DNA of 48,374 nt from Streptomyces mutomycini (GTDB taxonomy: Bacteria > Actinomycetota > Actinomycetes > Streptomycetales > Streptomycetaceae): positions 1 to 48,374 of the forward strand of contig NZ_MAPV01000111.1 of assembly GCF_001700505.1 (NCBI RefSeq), in the 5' to 3' direction. Positions 24,396 through 32,232 of the stretch are shown one piece after another. The position numbers and the translations under genes are program-made. The notes under the pieces are model-generated. The model was given only the letters and a program-made list of their open reading frames with translations, did no database searches and was not told where the DNA came from. How positions within the stretch are numbered: the first letter of the stretch is position 1; every line of letters starts with the position of its first letter.

Positions 24396-25610
24396 ATGAA
24401 CGGCAAGTCGACCACCACGCGGACGAAGTTGGAGAGGGGCCGCAGCGCGCTCGGGCCCGCACTGGAGCTCGTGCACACCGGACGCGCTCCCACCCGTGCG
24501 GTACTGACCTCCGAACTCGGCGTCACCCGTGCCACCGCCGGCGCGGTGGCCGCGGAGCTCGAAGCGCTCGGACTGATCAGGGTCGACTCCAGCCCGGGCT
24601 CCGCCGCCGGTTCGCAGGGCCGCCCCTCCCACCGGCTCTCCGTCCGGGACGGCGGGCCCGTGGCCCTTGCCGCCCAGGTGCACTCCGACGGCTTCCGTGC
24701 CGCGCTCGTGGGGCTCGGAGGCAGGACCGTGGCCACCGCGCCCGGCTGCGTCGCCGTCATGGCCGATCCGGCCCAGGTCCTCGGAGAGGTCGTCGAGGCA
24801 GGGGCCCGGCTCCTTCGCGAGAGTGGGCTGCGCTGTGTCGGCGCGGGGCTCGCCGTGCCCTCCGCCGTGGCCGAACCCGAGGGGACGGCGCTCAACCCGC
24901 TGCACATCGCCTGGCCGGCGGGTGCTCCGGTCCGGGAGATCTTCTCCGCCTGTGTACGCGCGGCGGGTATCACCGGCCCCGCGTTCACGGGCAACGACGT
25001 CAACCTCGCCGCCCTTGCCGAACACCGGCACGGCGCCGGGCGTGGTGCCCAGCACCTGCTCTGCGTCGCCACCGGCCACCGGGGGGTGGGCGGCGCCCTC
25101 GTCCTGGACGGCCGCCTGCACAGCGGGAGTTCGGGCCTGGCCCTGGAGGTCGGGCATCTCACGGTGAACCCCGAGGGCCGCCCCTGCCACTGCGGCGGAC
25201 GAGGCTGCCTCGACGTGGAGACCGACCCCCTCGCCTTCCTCACCGCGGCCCGCCGGGAGCCCGGCCCCGAGGAGTCGCTGCTCAAGCAGTCCGGCGACCT
25301 GCTGCGCACGGAGTACGGCGACCCCGATGTGCGGGCCGCCGCCGAGGAACTGATCGACCGGCTCGGCCTCGGTCTCGCCGGGCTGGTCAACATCCTCAAC
25401 CCGGACCGGATCATCCTGGGCGGACTGCACCGAGACCTCCTGGAGGCCGACCCCGAACGGCTGCGGGCCGTGGTCGCCGACCGCAGTCTCTGGGGCCGCA
25501 GCGGCAGCGTGCCGATCCTGTCCTGCACGCTGAACCACAACAGCCTGGTGGGCGCGGCCGAACTGGCCTGGCAGCCCGTACTCGACGACCCGCTGGCCGC
25601 GCTGGCCTGA
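24396..25610 (+). CDS. ROK family transcriptional repressor
   Basis: A 404-residue ROK-type regulator: an N-terminal winged HTH (APTRAVLTSELGVTRATAGA, residues about 31-50) joined to a sugar-kinase-like domain. The zinc motif CHCGGRGCLDVE is present. The phosphate loop is degraded (no DxGGT at its start), which fits a sensor rather than a kinase. The ATG has GGGAG 10 bases upstream. It is divergent from the MFS gene and probably controls it and itself. The ligand is likely a sugar. Confidence 0.9.
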   Translation: MNGKSTTTRTKLERGRSALGPALELVHTGRAPTRAVLTSELGVTRATAGAVAAELEALGLIRVDSSPGSAAGSQGRPSHRLSVRDGGPVALAAQVHSDGFRAALVGLGGRTVATAPGCVAVMADPAQVLGEVVEAGARLLRESGLRCVGAGLAVPSAVAEPEGTALNPLHIAWPAGAPVREIFSACVRAAGITGPAFTGNDVNLAALAEHRHGAGRGAQHLLCVATGHRGVGGALVLDGRLHSGSSGLALEVGHLTVNPEGRPCHCGGRGCLDVETDPLAFLTAARREPGPEESLLKQSGDLLRTEYGDPDVRAAAEELIDRLGLGLAGLVNILNPDRIILGGLHRDLLEADPERLRAVVADRSLWGRSGSVPILSCTLNHNSLVGAAELAWQPVLDDPLAALA

Positions 25611-25743
25611 CCCGCCGAGGGCGAGCACGGCCGACGGGCGGCGCGAACGTCCACGCAGGACCGGTGACGCCGTGCGTGAGGCCGGAGCGCGCCGATCATG
25701 GACCGCCGCCGCGCTCCGGTGCGCTGTGCGCGACCCGATCGCG

Positions 25744-26271
25744 TCAGCCGACGACGGCCGACCGGGCTCGCGTCCGTGCCGCCGTCGGCTCCATGAGCCC
25801 CGTGACGCCCGCGCCGAACGGGCCGTCGGTCGTCGACCCGTACACGGGGAGAGGGTGCAGGGCGGCGGTGGTGAACGACGGTGCGGCCAGGGTGAACCAG
25901 ATGACCTTCCCCGAGTCGTCACTCGGCCGTACGCCCCAGCTCTCGCTGACCGCGGCGATCATCGCCAGTCCGCGCCCGGAGGTGGCGGACGAGTCGGCGT
26001 CGCACACGGTCGGCAGCCGGGGGTCGTGGTCGTGGACGGAGACCGTCAGCCGGTCGAGCAGCAGCTCGATCTCGACGGTGCATGACTTGTCCGGCTGCGC
26101 GTGCCGGTGGACGTTGGTCAGCAGTTCGGTGACACCGAGCGCCGCATGGTCGATCAGAGGATCGAGATGCCAGTAGCGCAGTTGCGCCGAAATGATTCTG
26201 CGGACCTGACCGATCCGCGACGGCAGGGCTTTGAGCTCCACCGCGCAGTGCCTGCTTGGCTCGCTGATCAC
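25744..26271 (-). CDS. ATP-binding (HATPase_c) anti-sigma-like protein
   Basis: A 175-residue protein with a HATPase_c fold, of the RsbW-type family abundant in Streptomyces. The N box is ALGVTELLTNVHRHA and the later ATP-lid Gly-rich segment is SATSGRGLAMIAAVS. The Asp of the G1 region is in VSVHDHDPRLP. The last 40 residues are Pro/Ala/Arg-rich without clear structure. It probably binds and phosphorylates an anti-sigma-factor antagonist. The GTG start has GGGGAG about 9 bases upstream. No sigma or antagonist gene is adjacent. Confidence 0.85.
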   Translation of the reverse strand: MISEPSRHCAVELKALPSRIGQVRRIISAQLRYWHLDPLIDHAALGVTELLTNVHRHAQPDKSCTVEIELLLDRLTVSVHDHDPRLPTVCDADSSATSGRGLAMIAAVSESWGVRPSDDSGKVIWFTLAAPSFTTAALHPLPVYGSTTDGPFGAGVTGLMEPTAARTRARSAVVG

Positions 26272-26484
26272 GGCTGCGACTCCCCGAAATAGGTCCGGAA
26301 GAAGACGAAGGAACGGATCCAGCAGATGGCTGACTGCTGTTTCTGGTCATGCGTGGTCCGCCCTGCGTGGCTTCCGGCGGGGGCGCTTCCGCTGTCACCG
26401 CCGGTGCACCATCAGTGACGTGTGAACAGCGTGACGCAGGGGGCGAGGCTCCGCAACTCGCGGTGTCCGTACCGGGCCGTAGCG

Positions 26485-26832
26485 TCAGTTACGCCGTCCA
26501 GCGGCACCCCGCAGCACCTCCAGGAATCTGCGGACCGGTGCGGCTCCGCCGGGCCTGCGGTTGCGCTGGCCCATGGTCAGCCGGTAGCGCACCCCGTTGA
26601 TGCGCGCGACCGCCGAGTCGGCGGCCGGGAACCAGGGCCTCCCGGCGCTCACCGCCGTCACAGGGGCGCTGGCGATCTCCCGCCCGTTGCTCGTCAGCAG
26701 CGCGATCCGGCCGTCCTTGACGATCACCTGGCCGGCCCTGGTCAATGACCGCGCCCACCGCTGGATCCTGACGTCGCTCGCACGGAAATCCGCCGCGCCG
26801 AATTCCGCAGCACTGAACTCTGTCTCGGCCAT
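26485..26832 (-). CDS. Small hypothetical protein, PH-like pattern
   Basis: A 115-residue protein with a basic, unstructured C terminus. The middle (VIVKDGRIALLTSNGREIASAP) looks like alternating beta strands, a pattern seen in PH-like or GRAM-like small domains of Streptomyces proteins. That fold is inference. The ATG at 26832 is preceded by GGGGGGCG. It is divergent from the Cds1-like gene. I do not recognise a named family. Confidence 0.65.
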   Translation of the reverse strand: MAETEFSAAEFGAADFRASDVRIQRWARSLTRAGQVIVKDGRIALLTSNGREIASAPVTAVSAGRPWFPAADSAVARINGVRYRLTMGQRNRRPGGAAPVRRFLEVLRGAAGRRN

Positions 26833-26999
26833 GGCAACTTCGCCCCCCTTGTACCGGCTTCTGCAAGTCTGCCCGCCGACAGGGCCCGTGCGCCAGACCG
26901 TCTCACCATCGATTCCGGCCGGGATCCGGGTCCGGGCCCCCTATCGGGGCGCAGGAGCCCGGACGCCCGGGCCAAGGAAGGGCTATGGGCCGTCAAAGT

Positions 27000-27007
27000 A
27001 AACGTTT
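27000..27007. promoter_or_regulatory. AAACGTTT palindrome before the Cds1-like gene
   Basis: A perfect 8-base palindrome lies within CAAAGTAAACGTTTG, in an AT-rich pocket 63 bases before the start at 27071. It could be an operator or part of a promoter; eight bases is short, so chance is possible. Confidence 0.3.
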
Positions 27008-27070
27008 GTGCAGGTGGGGGGAATATCGTGGGCCCCACGCAGCACTGCCGTCACCCGAAGGAGACCGTTG

Positions 27071-28204
27071 ATGGACACCGGTGAGCACACACCTGGCGGT
27101 GGTGTCATGGAGACCATGGACATCGACCGGAGCGATCCGGACTACCGGAGCTGGCTCAAGGAGGCGGTGCGCAAGGTCCAGGCGGACGCCAACCGTTCGG
27201 CGGACACCCATCTCCTGCGCTTTCCGCTGCCGGAACACTGGGGAATCGACCTCTACCTCAAGGACGAGTCGACGCACCCGACGGGCAGCCTCAAGCACCG
27301 GCTCGCCCGCTCGCTCTTCCTCTACGGGCTCTGCAACGGGTGGATCCGCCGCGGCAAGCCGGTCATCGAGGCATCCAGCGGCTCGACGGCTGTCTCGGAG
27401 GCGTACTTCGCGAAGCTGATCGGCGTGCCGTTCGTCGCGGTGATGCCCCGCACCACCAGCCCCGAGAAGTGCCGCCTGATCGAATTCCACGGTGGCCAGT
27501 GCCACTTCGTCGACGACTCCCGCCGGCTGTACGAGGAGTCGGCGGCCCTCGCGGCCGAGACCGGCGGGCACTACATGGACCAGTTCACCTATGCCGAACG
27601 CGCCACCGACTGGCGTGGCAACAACAACATCGCCGAGTCCATCTACCAGCAGTTGAGGCTGGAGCGGTACCCCGAGCCCGCCTGGATCGTCGCCACGGCC
27701 GGCACCGGCGGAACCTCCGCGACCATCGGGCGCTACGTCCGCTACATGCAGCACGACACGCGCATCTGCGTGCCCGACCCCGAGAACTCCTGTTTCTTCG
27801 ACGGATGGACCCGGCACGACCAGCTGGCGACCAGCGACTGCGGCTCCCGCATCGAGGGCATCGGCAGACCCCGGATGGAGCCGAGCTTCGTGCCCGGAGC
27901 CATCGACCGGATGATGAAGGTCCCCGACGCGGCCAGTGTCGCGGCGGTCCGGGTGCTGGAGCGCGCCATCGGCCGCAAGGCGGGCGGTTCGACCGGCACC
28001 GGGCTGTGGAGCGCCTTCAAGCTCGTGTCCGAGATGGTGGAGCGGGGGAGTACAGGCAGCGTCGTCACGCTGTTCTGCGACCCGGGCGACCGCTACCTCG
28101 ACAAGTACTACTCGGACGACTGGCTGAGCGAGCAGGGCCTGGACATCAGGCCGTACACGGAGACGATCGACCACTTCCTGGCCACCGGCACCTGGACCGC
28201 CTGA
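27071..28204 (+). CDS. PLP-dependent cysteine synthase-family enzyme, Cds1-like
   Basis: A 377-residue fold-type II PLP enzyme. The Schiff-base lysine is in [14 protein letters not shown], the phosphate-binding loop is ASSGSTAVS and later [15 protein letters not shown]. The opening [20 protein letters not shown] closely matches my memory of mycobacterial Cds1 (Rv3684), an L-cysteine desulfhydrase that makes H2S, pyruvate and ammonia. A synthase role cannot be excluded. AAGGAGA precedes the ATG at 27071 by 6 bases, so it is preferred over 27008. Together with the leader peptide and thioredoxin it adds to the thiol theme, but the genes are not adjacent. Confidence 0.85.
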   Translation: MDTGEHTPGGGVMETMDIDRSDPDYRSWLKEAVRKVQADANRSADTHLLRFPLPEHWGIDLYLKDESTHPTGSLKHRLARSLFLYGLCNGWIRRGKPVIEASSGSTAVSEAYFAKLIGVPFVAVMPRTTSPEKCRLIEFHGGQCHFVDDSRRLYEESAALAAETGGHYMDQFTYAERATDWRGNNNIAESIYQQLRLERYPEPAWIVATAGTGGTSATIGRYVRYMQHDTRICVPDPENSCFFDGWTRHDQLATSDCGSRIEGIGRPRMEPSFVPGAIDRMMKVPDAASVAAVRVLERAIGRKAGGSTGTGLWSAFKLVSEMVERGSTGSVVTLFCDPGDRYLDKYYSDDWLSEQGLDIRPYTETIDHFLATGTWTA

Positions 28205-28238
28205 GCCGGTCGGCAGTCCGGAAGCGGCACCAGGGCCC

Positions 28239-28673
28239 TCAGCCGTCGAGCAGGGTGCCGAGCACCCGGCCGAAGACCCGTCGCCCGGCGCCGGCCAGCA
28301 GCGGATCGGCCCAGCGGGGCAGCAGCCTCACGCGCAGCTCCTCGACCCAGATCACATGCGAGCCCGAACCCGTCGGGCAGACGTCGATCGACGCGCGTCC
28401 GCGCACCACGGAGCCCCGCTTCTCCAGCAGGCACAGCCCCGCCCGGCCGGCGGCGGGCGGGGTCCACCGCACCACTTCCATCGGATCGTCGAAACCCAGC
28501 GGCCCCACACCGGTACGGGCGACGAAGACCGTTCCGGTGCGGGTGGGCGGGCCCGCCGGGACGGTGACCGAGGTGAACGGAACGGCCCCGCCGTGGCGCT
28601 CCCAGTCGGTCACCCGTCGCCACGCCTCGGCGGCGGGAAGGGGAGTGAAACGTTCGATGCGGAATACGGCCAC
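28239..28673 (-). CDS. SRPBCC family protein
   Basis: A 144-residue START/Bet v1-like (SRPBCC) protein with a deep hydrophobic cavity. It opens with IERFTPLPAAEAWRRVTDWERHG, the usual first strand and helix, and ends with a long C-terminal helix that would cap the cavity (ADPLLAGAGRRVFGRVLGTLL). Related Streptomyces proteins act on or bind lipids or polyketides, but the ligand is unknown. The GTG start fits the first strand. It converges with the Cds1-like gene, 34 bases apart. Confidence 0.85.
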   Translation of the reverse strand: MAVFRIERFTPLPAAEAWRRVTDWERHGGAVPFTSVTVPAGPPTRTGTVFVARTGVGPLGFDDPMEVVRWTPPAAGRAGLCLLEKRGSVVRGRASIDVCPTGSGSHVIWVEELRVRLLPRWADPLLAGAGRRVFGRVLGTLLDG

Positions 28674-28743
28674 AGCCCGATCCTAGGACGTCACCCGCCT
28701 GCGGGCGCCTGAGCGGAAGGCGCCGGTGTCAAGAGGCGGCGGC

Positions 28744-29580
28744 CTACTCGCCCGGCGGCCCGCCCGCCACCACCAGTCCCGGCAGGTGCTCCTCGATCTC
28801 CTGCCGGGCCGCCACCGGCAGGCCCGCGTCCGTGACGAAGGCATCGACCTCGTCGAGCGCCGCGAACGAACTCAGCCCCACCGTGCCCCACTTGGTGTGA
28901 TCGGCGACCACGACGACCCGCCTGGCCGCCCGCACGAAACGGCGGTTCGTCTCGGCCTCCGCGAGATTCGGCGTGGAGAGACCGGCCTCGACCGAGATCC
29001 CGTGGACGCCGAGGAACAGGACGTCGAAGTGGAGTGAGCCGATCGCGCGGTCCGCGACCGGTCCGACGAGCGAGTCCGAAGGCGTACGCACCCCGCCGGT
29101 CAGGACCACCGTGGCCGCCCCCGCCCCCGCCCGCGCCCCGCCGGCCGACGTCGGCCGCTGCGCGCCGTGGAACACATCGGCGACCCGCACCGAGTTCGTC
29201 ACCACCGTCAGCCCCGGCACCTCCAGGAGATGGCGGGCCAGCGCGAACGTGGTCGTGCCGCCGGACAGTGCGATCGCGCTGCCGGGCGCCGCCATCGCGG
29301 CAGCGGCGCGGGCGATGTCCTCCTTGGCGCTCAGTTCCAGCGTCGACTTGGCCTCGAAACCGGGCTCGTGCGTGCTCGCCTCGACGACCGGTACCGCTCC
29401 GCCGTGCACCTTCTCGATGACGCCCTGACGTGCCAGCGCGTCCAGGTCCCGGCGGATGGTCATGTCGGAGACGCTCAGCTTGCGGGTCAGCTCGTTGACC
29501 CTGACCCCGCCGCGCTTGCGGACGTCATCCAGGATGAGCGCACGCCTCTGCTCCGCGAGCAGGTTCTGATTCTCGCTCAA
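28744..29580 (-). CDS. DeoR/GlpR family regulator
   Basis: A 278-residue repressor of sugar metabolism. The N-terminal HTH is RVNELTRKLSVSDMTIRRDL followed by ALARQGVIEKVHGGAVP. The DeoRC sensor domain binds a sugar phosphate; its TTTFALARHL block is visible. The TTG at 29580 gives SENQNLLAEQRRALI at the start, as in homologues; an upstream in-frame start at 29775 would add 65 low-complexity residues. No sugar gene is adjacent, so the target is elsewhere or self. The Gly/Ala-rich loop near residues 175-185 is longer than usual. Confidence 0.88.
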   Translation of the reverse strand: MSENQNLLAEQRRALILDDVRKRGGVRVNELTRKLSVSDMTIRRDLDALARQGVIEKVHGGAVPVVEASTHEPGFEAKSTLELSAKEDIARAAAAMAAPGSAIALSGGTTTFALARHLLEVPGLTVVTNSVRVADVFHGAQRPTSAGGARAGAGAATVVLTGGVRTPSDSLVGPVADRAIGSLHFDVLFLGVHGISVEAGLSTPNLAEAETNRRFVRAARRVVVVADHTKWGTVGLSSFAALDEVDAFVTDAGLPVAARQEIEEHLPGLVVAGGPPGE

Positions 29581-29808
29581 CGCCGGGCCCCGGCCCTTCC
29601 CTCTGTCCGCACGGTCCGGCAGCGGTCCTGCGGACCCCCACATCCTCCCACGCACCCCCGCGGGCCGTCCCACTGGGGAGATTCGGTGAGAGCCGCTGCG
29701 CCGGACACCTCCCGTCGGCGATGGTGGTGACCACGCATCAGTTCCACATCCCAGCCGCCCCTCCCCGCCGGCCACGAGCCGTACGGACCAGAGAGCGAGT
29801 CACCGACA

Positions 29809-32232
29809 TTGCCCCCTGCCCCCCAGGCCGAGGCCGCGCAGAGCAGCGGCGCCGCACTCGAACTGCTCGTCCACGGAGTCGGCGGAACCACTCCGCAGGA
29901 GATGCTCGGTGATCCGCGTACGACCAGGATCACCGGTGACGCCACGGCTGCCGTGTACCGGCGCACCGAGGACGTCGGAGCCGAACAGCACCCCGAGCGC
30001 CACCGCGACGGGCCGGTCGCGGAGGCCTACTGCTGGTCCAACCTCACCTCCGGCAACGGCGCCAGGGCCCTGTGGCTGCTGCTGCTCCCCTTCATGGTGG
30101 TCAACCTCGCCCACTGGATGCGGCCCACAGCGGACGCGAGTCACCGGGCGGTCCGGCTCTACGGGCTCCTGGTCCGCATGGTCGCCCTCAGCCTGACCGT
30201 GCTGCTGACCGCCGCTGCCTGCGAGGTCGCCCTCGACCTGGTTGCCTGGCAGTGCGCGGGCACACCCGAGTGCGCCGGACAGCGCTCCTGGCTCGGCTTC
30301 CTGTCCACCCGGCAGGACGGGTGGTTCTCCCAGCCCGGACGCCGCCTCGCCGTCGCCGCGCTCGTGCCCGCCGCCCTGGTGGGACTGCTCTGGTACCTGT
30401 CCAACCGCACCTGGAGCGCCTACGAGTCACAACGACCCCTGACCTGGGGCGAACCGGACAGTGCGGCATCGGGCGTGGACGCCGACGAGGCCACGGACGC
30501 GGTCACGCGGTCCGGTGCCCGCCAGGTCCGCCAGGTCCGCCCGGCGCTCGGCAGGCCCGGCTTCTGGTACGGACGCAGGCTGGTGGCCCGGCTGCGCGCC
30601 GCGCACACGGCAGCCGGCTTCCTCACCGTCGCGGCCACGGTCTGCGGCTCGGCGGTCCGGTACGACAGGTCCTCCGACAGCCCCGTACCCGCGGTGGCCG
30701 GCATCCTCCTCGAAGCCGGCCTGGTCCTCTGCGGACTCGTGGCCGTCGCGGTCGTCTGCCACCGGGGCCGCAGCGAGCGACGCCTCGACAACCGGATCGA
30801 CCGGGCCGTCACCACGTTCCTGCCCGGCGCCGCCCTCACCCTGCTGCTCTGCGCGGCGGCGTACGCCGGCTGGTCGCGTCCCGGCTGGGTGTCCACGGGC
30901 ACACTCCCCGGCGAGGCCGCCTTCCGCACACTCGTGCTGGGCCAGGGGCTGCTCGTCGTCGTACTCGCCGTGGTGGCCCTGAGTCTGTACCGGCGAGCCC
31001 CCGAACCGCGCACCATCCTGCACGGTCTCGGCGGCCCCGCGGTCGCCATGCTCGCCTGCGCCCTCGGCGGTGTGATGACCGCAGGGGTCGCCCAGCGGGT
31101 GGCCGACTGGCTCGACGGCCCCGGAACTCCCGGCATGGGTGCGGGCGCCGACATAGCGGGACCACCCGTGCTCCTCAGCTGGCAGGCCTCCGTCATCCCG
31201 GTCCTGCTGCTCCTCCTGCTGCCGCCCGTCATCTGGCTGGCGGTCCGCACCGTGCGCCGCGCCCGCCTGCTGGGACCCGCGATCGAGGCGGAGTACGAGG
31301 AGAAGCACCCCGAGCCCGGACGCACCCGGCGGATCGCGCGTACCCGGGCCGCCGCCGCGCTCACCGACTCCGCCCCGGGGATCCTCGGGCTGCTCTCGGC
31401 CGCCACCCTGCTGCTCGGCACCGGAGCGGTGGCCGGTTCATGGCTCACCGGCGAGGTCCCCGGCCTCGCGACGGACGGCGCCGGCCCGTTCGTCGAATCG
31501 CTCGCCGAGACGGCCCAGTCGACCGGCTCCTGGCTGACCGGATTCGGCGTCATACTCTTCGTCACCTGGGGCCGCCGTGCCTACCGCGACGTCTCCGCCC
31601 GCCGCACCATCGGCATCCTCTGGGACGTGGGTACGTTCTGGCCGCGCGCCGCCCATCCTTTCGCGCCGCCCTGCTACGCCGAGCGGGCCGTCCCGGACCT
31701 CTCGTCCCGGATGTGCGCGTGGACCGCGACCACCCGCGGCAGGCTCGTCATCTCCGGCCACTCCCAGGGCAGCGTCCTCGCGGCCGCCGCGGTGTGGCAG
31801 CTCCCCGACCCGGCCCGGCGCCGGGTCGCGCTGCTCACGTACGGTTCGCCGATCGAGCGTCTTTACGGGCGCTGGTTCCCGGCCTACTTCGGCCGTGTCC
31901 CGCTCGAAGGGCTGCAGCAATCCGTGCACTGCTGGCGCAACCTCTGGCGTGCGACGGACCCGATCGGCGGCCCGGTCCGGATCGACGAGGGGCGGGGCCA
32001 CGAAGTGGACCGCGGACCGCTGAAGGACCCGTTGGTCTACGGCCGCACCACCGAACACCCGCTGCCGGAACCGGTCCTGGGGCACTCGGACTACCAGGCC
32101 GACCCGGCCTTCGCCGTCGAGCGCGCCGCACTGCTGGAAAGGCTCGGGCCCGTCGTGCCCCAGCAGGCGGGCACAGGAGCGGAGGACCGTGGCGGCGCTG
32201 CTCAGGGCAGCGCCGGAAGGTCCTCCGGGTAG
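29809..32232 (+). CDS. Large membrane protein with serine-hydrolase-like domain
   Basis: An 807-residue protein. The N terminus carries LLVHGVGGTTPQEML, an oxyanion-loop-like motif of alpha/beta hydrolases. Then follow eight to ten membrane helices (for example ALWLLLLPFMVVNLAHW and VIPVLLLLLLPPVIWLAV). A cytoplasmic C-terminal part holds the nucleophile elbow VISGHSQGSVLAAAAVW (Ser at about 651) and LLTYGSPI. The hydrolase fold therefore appears split by an inserted membrane domain, or the N-terminal motif is the matching strand. The substrate is perhaps a lipid. The TTG start is the least certain point. It converges on the beta-helix/AAA gene with a 31-base overlap. Confidence 0.75.
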   Translation: MPPAPQAEAAQSSGAALELLVHGVGGTTPQEMLGDPRTTRITGDATAAVYRRTEDVGAEQHPERHRDGPVAEAYCWSNLTSGNGARALWLLLLPFMVVNLAHWMRPTADASHRAVRLYGLLVRMVALSLTVLLTAAACEVALDLVAWQCAGTPECAGQRSWLGFLSTRQDGWFSQPGRRLAVAALVPAALVGLLWYLSNRTWSAYESQRPLTWGEPDSAASGVDADEATDAVTRSGARQVRQVRPALGRPGFWYGRRLVARLRAAHTAAGFLTVAATVCGSAVRYDRSSDSPVPAVAGILLEAGLVLCGLVAVAVVCHRGRSERRLDNRIDRAVTTFLPGAALTLLLCAAAYAGWSRPGWVSTGTLPGEAAFRTLVLGQGLLVVVLAVVALSLYRRAPEPRTILHGLGGPAVAMLACALGGVMTAGVAQRVADWLDGPGTPGMGAGADIAGPPVLLSWQASVIPVLLLLLLPPVIWLAVRTVRRARLLGPAIEAEYEEKHPEPGRTRRIARTRAAAALTDSAPGILGLLSAATLLLGTGAVAGSWLTGEVPGLATDGAGPFVESLAETAQSTGSWLTGFGVILFVTWGRRAYRDVSARRTIGILWDVGTFWPRAAHPFAPPCYAERAVPDLSSRMCAWTATTRGRLVISGHSQGSVLAAAAVWQLPDPARRRVALLTYGSPIERLYGRWFPAYFGRVPLEGLQQSVHCWRNLWRATDPIGGPVRIDEGRGHEVDRGPLKDPLVYGRTTEHPLPEPVLGHSDYQADPAFAVERAALLERLGPVVPQQAGTGAEDRGGAAQGSAGRSSG

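Noticed and set aside
24266..26176. 636-residue plus-strand frame over the ROK repressor gene
   Set aside because: Another frame of the same region encodes the well-motivated ROK repressor; this one is low-complexity.
27020..27050. GGGAAT at the start of the Cds1-like leader as a SigR promoter
   Set aside because: No GTT lies 18 or 19 bases downstream.
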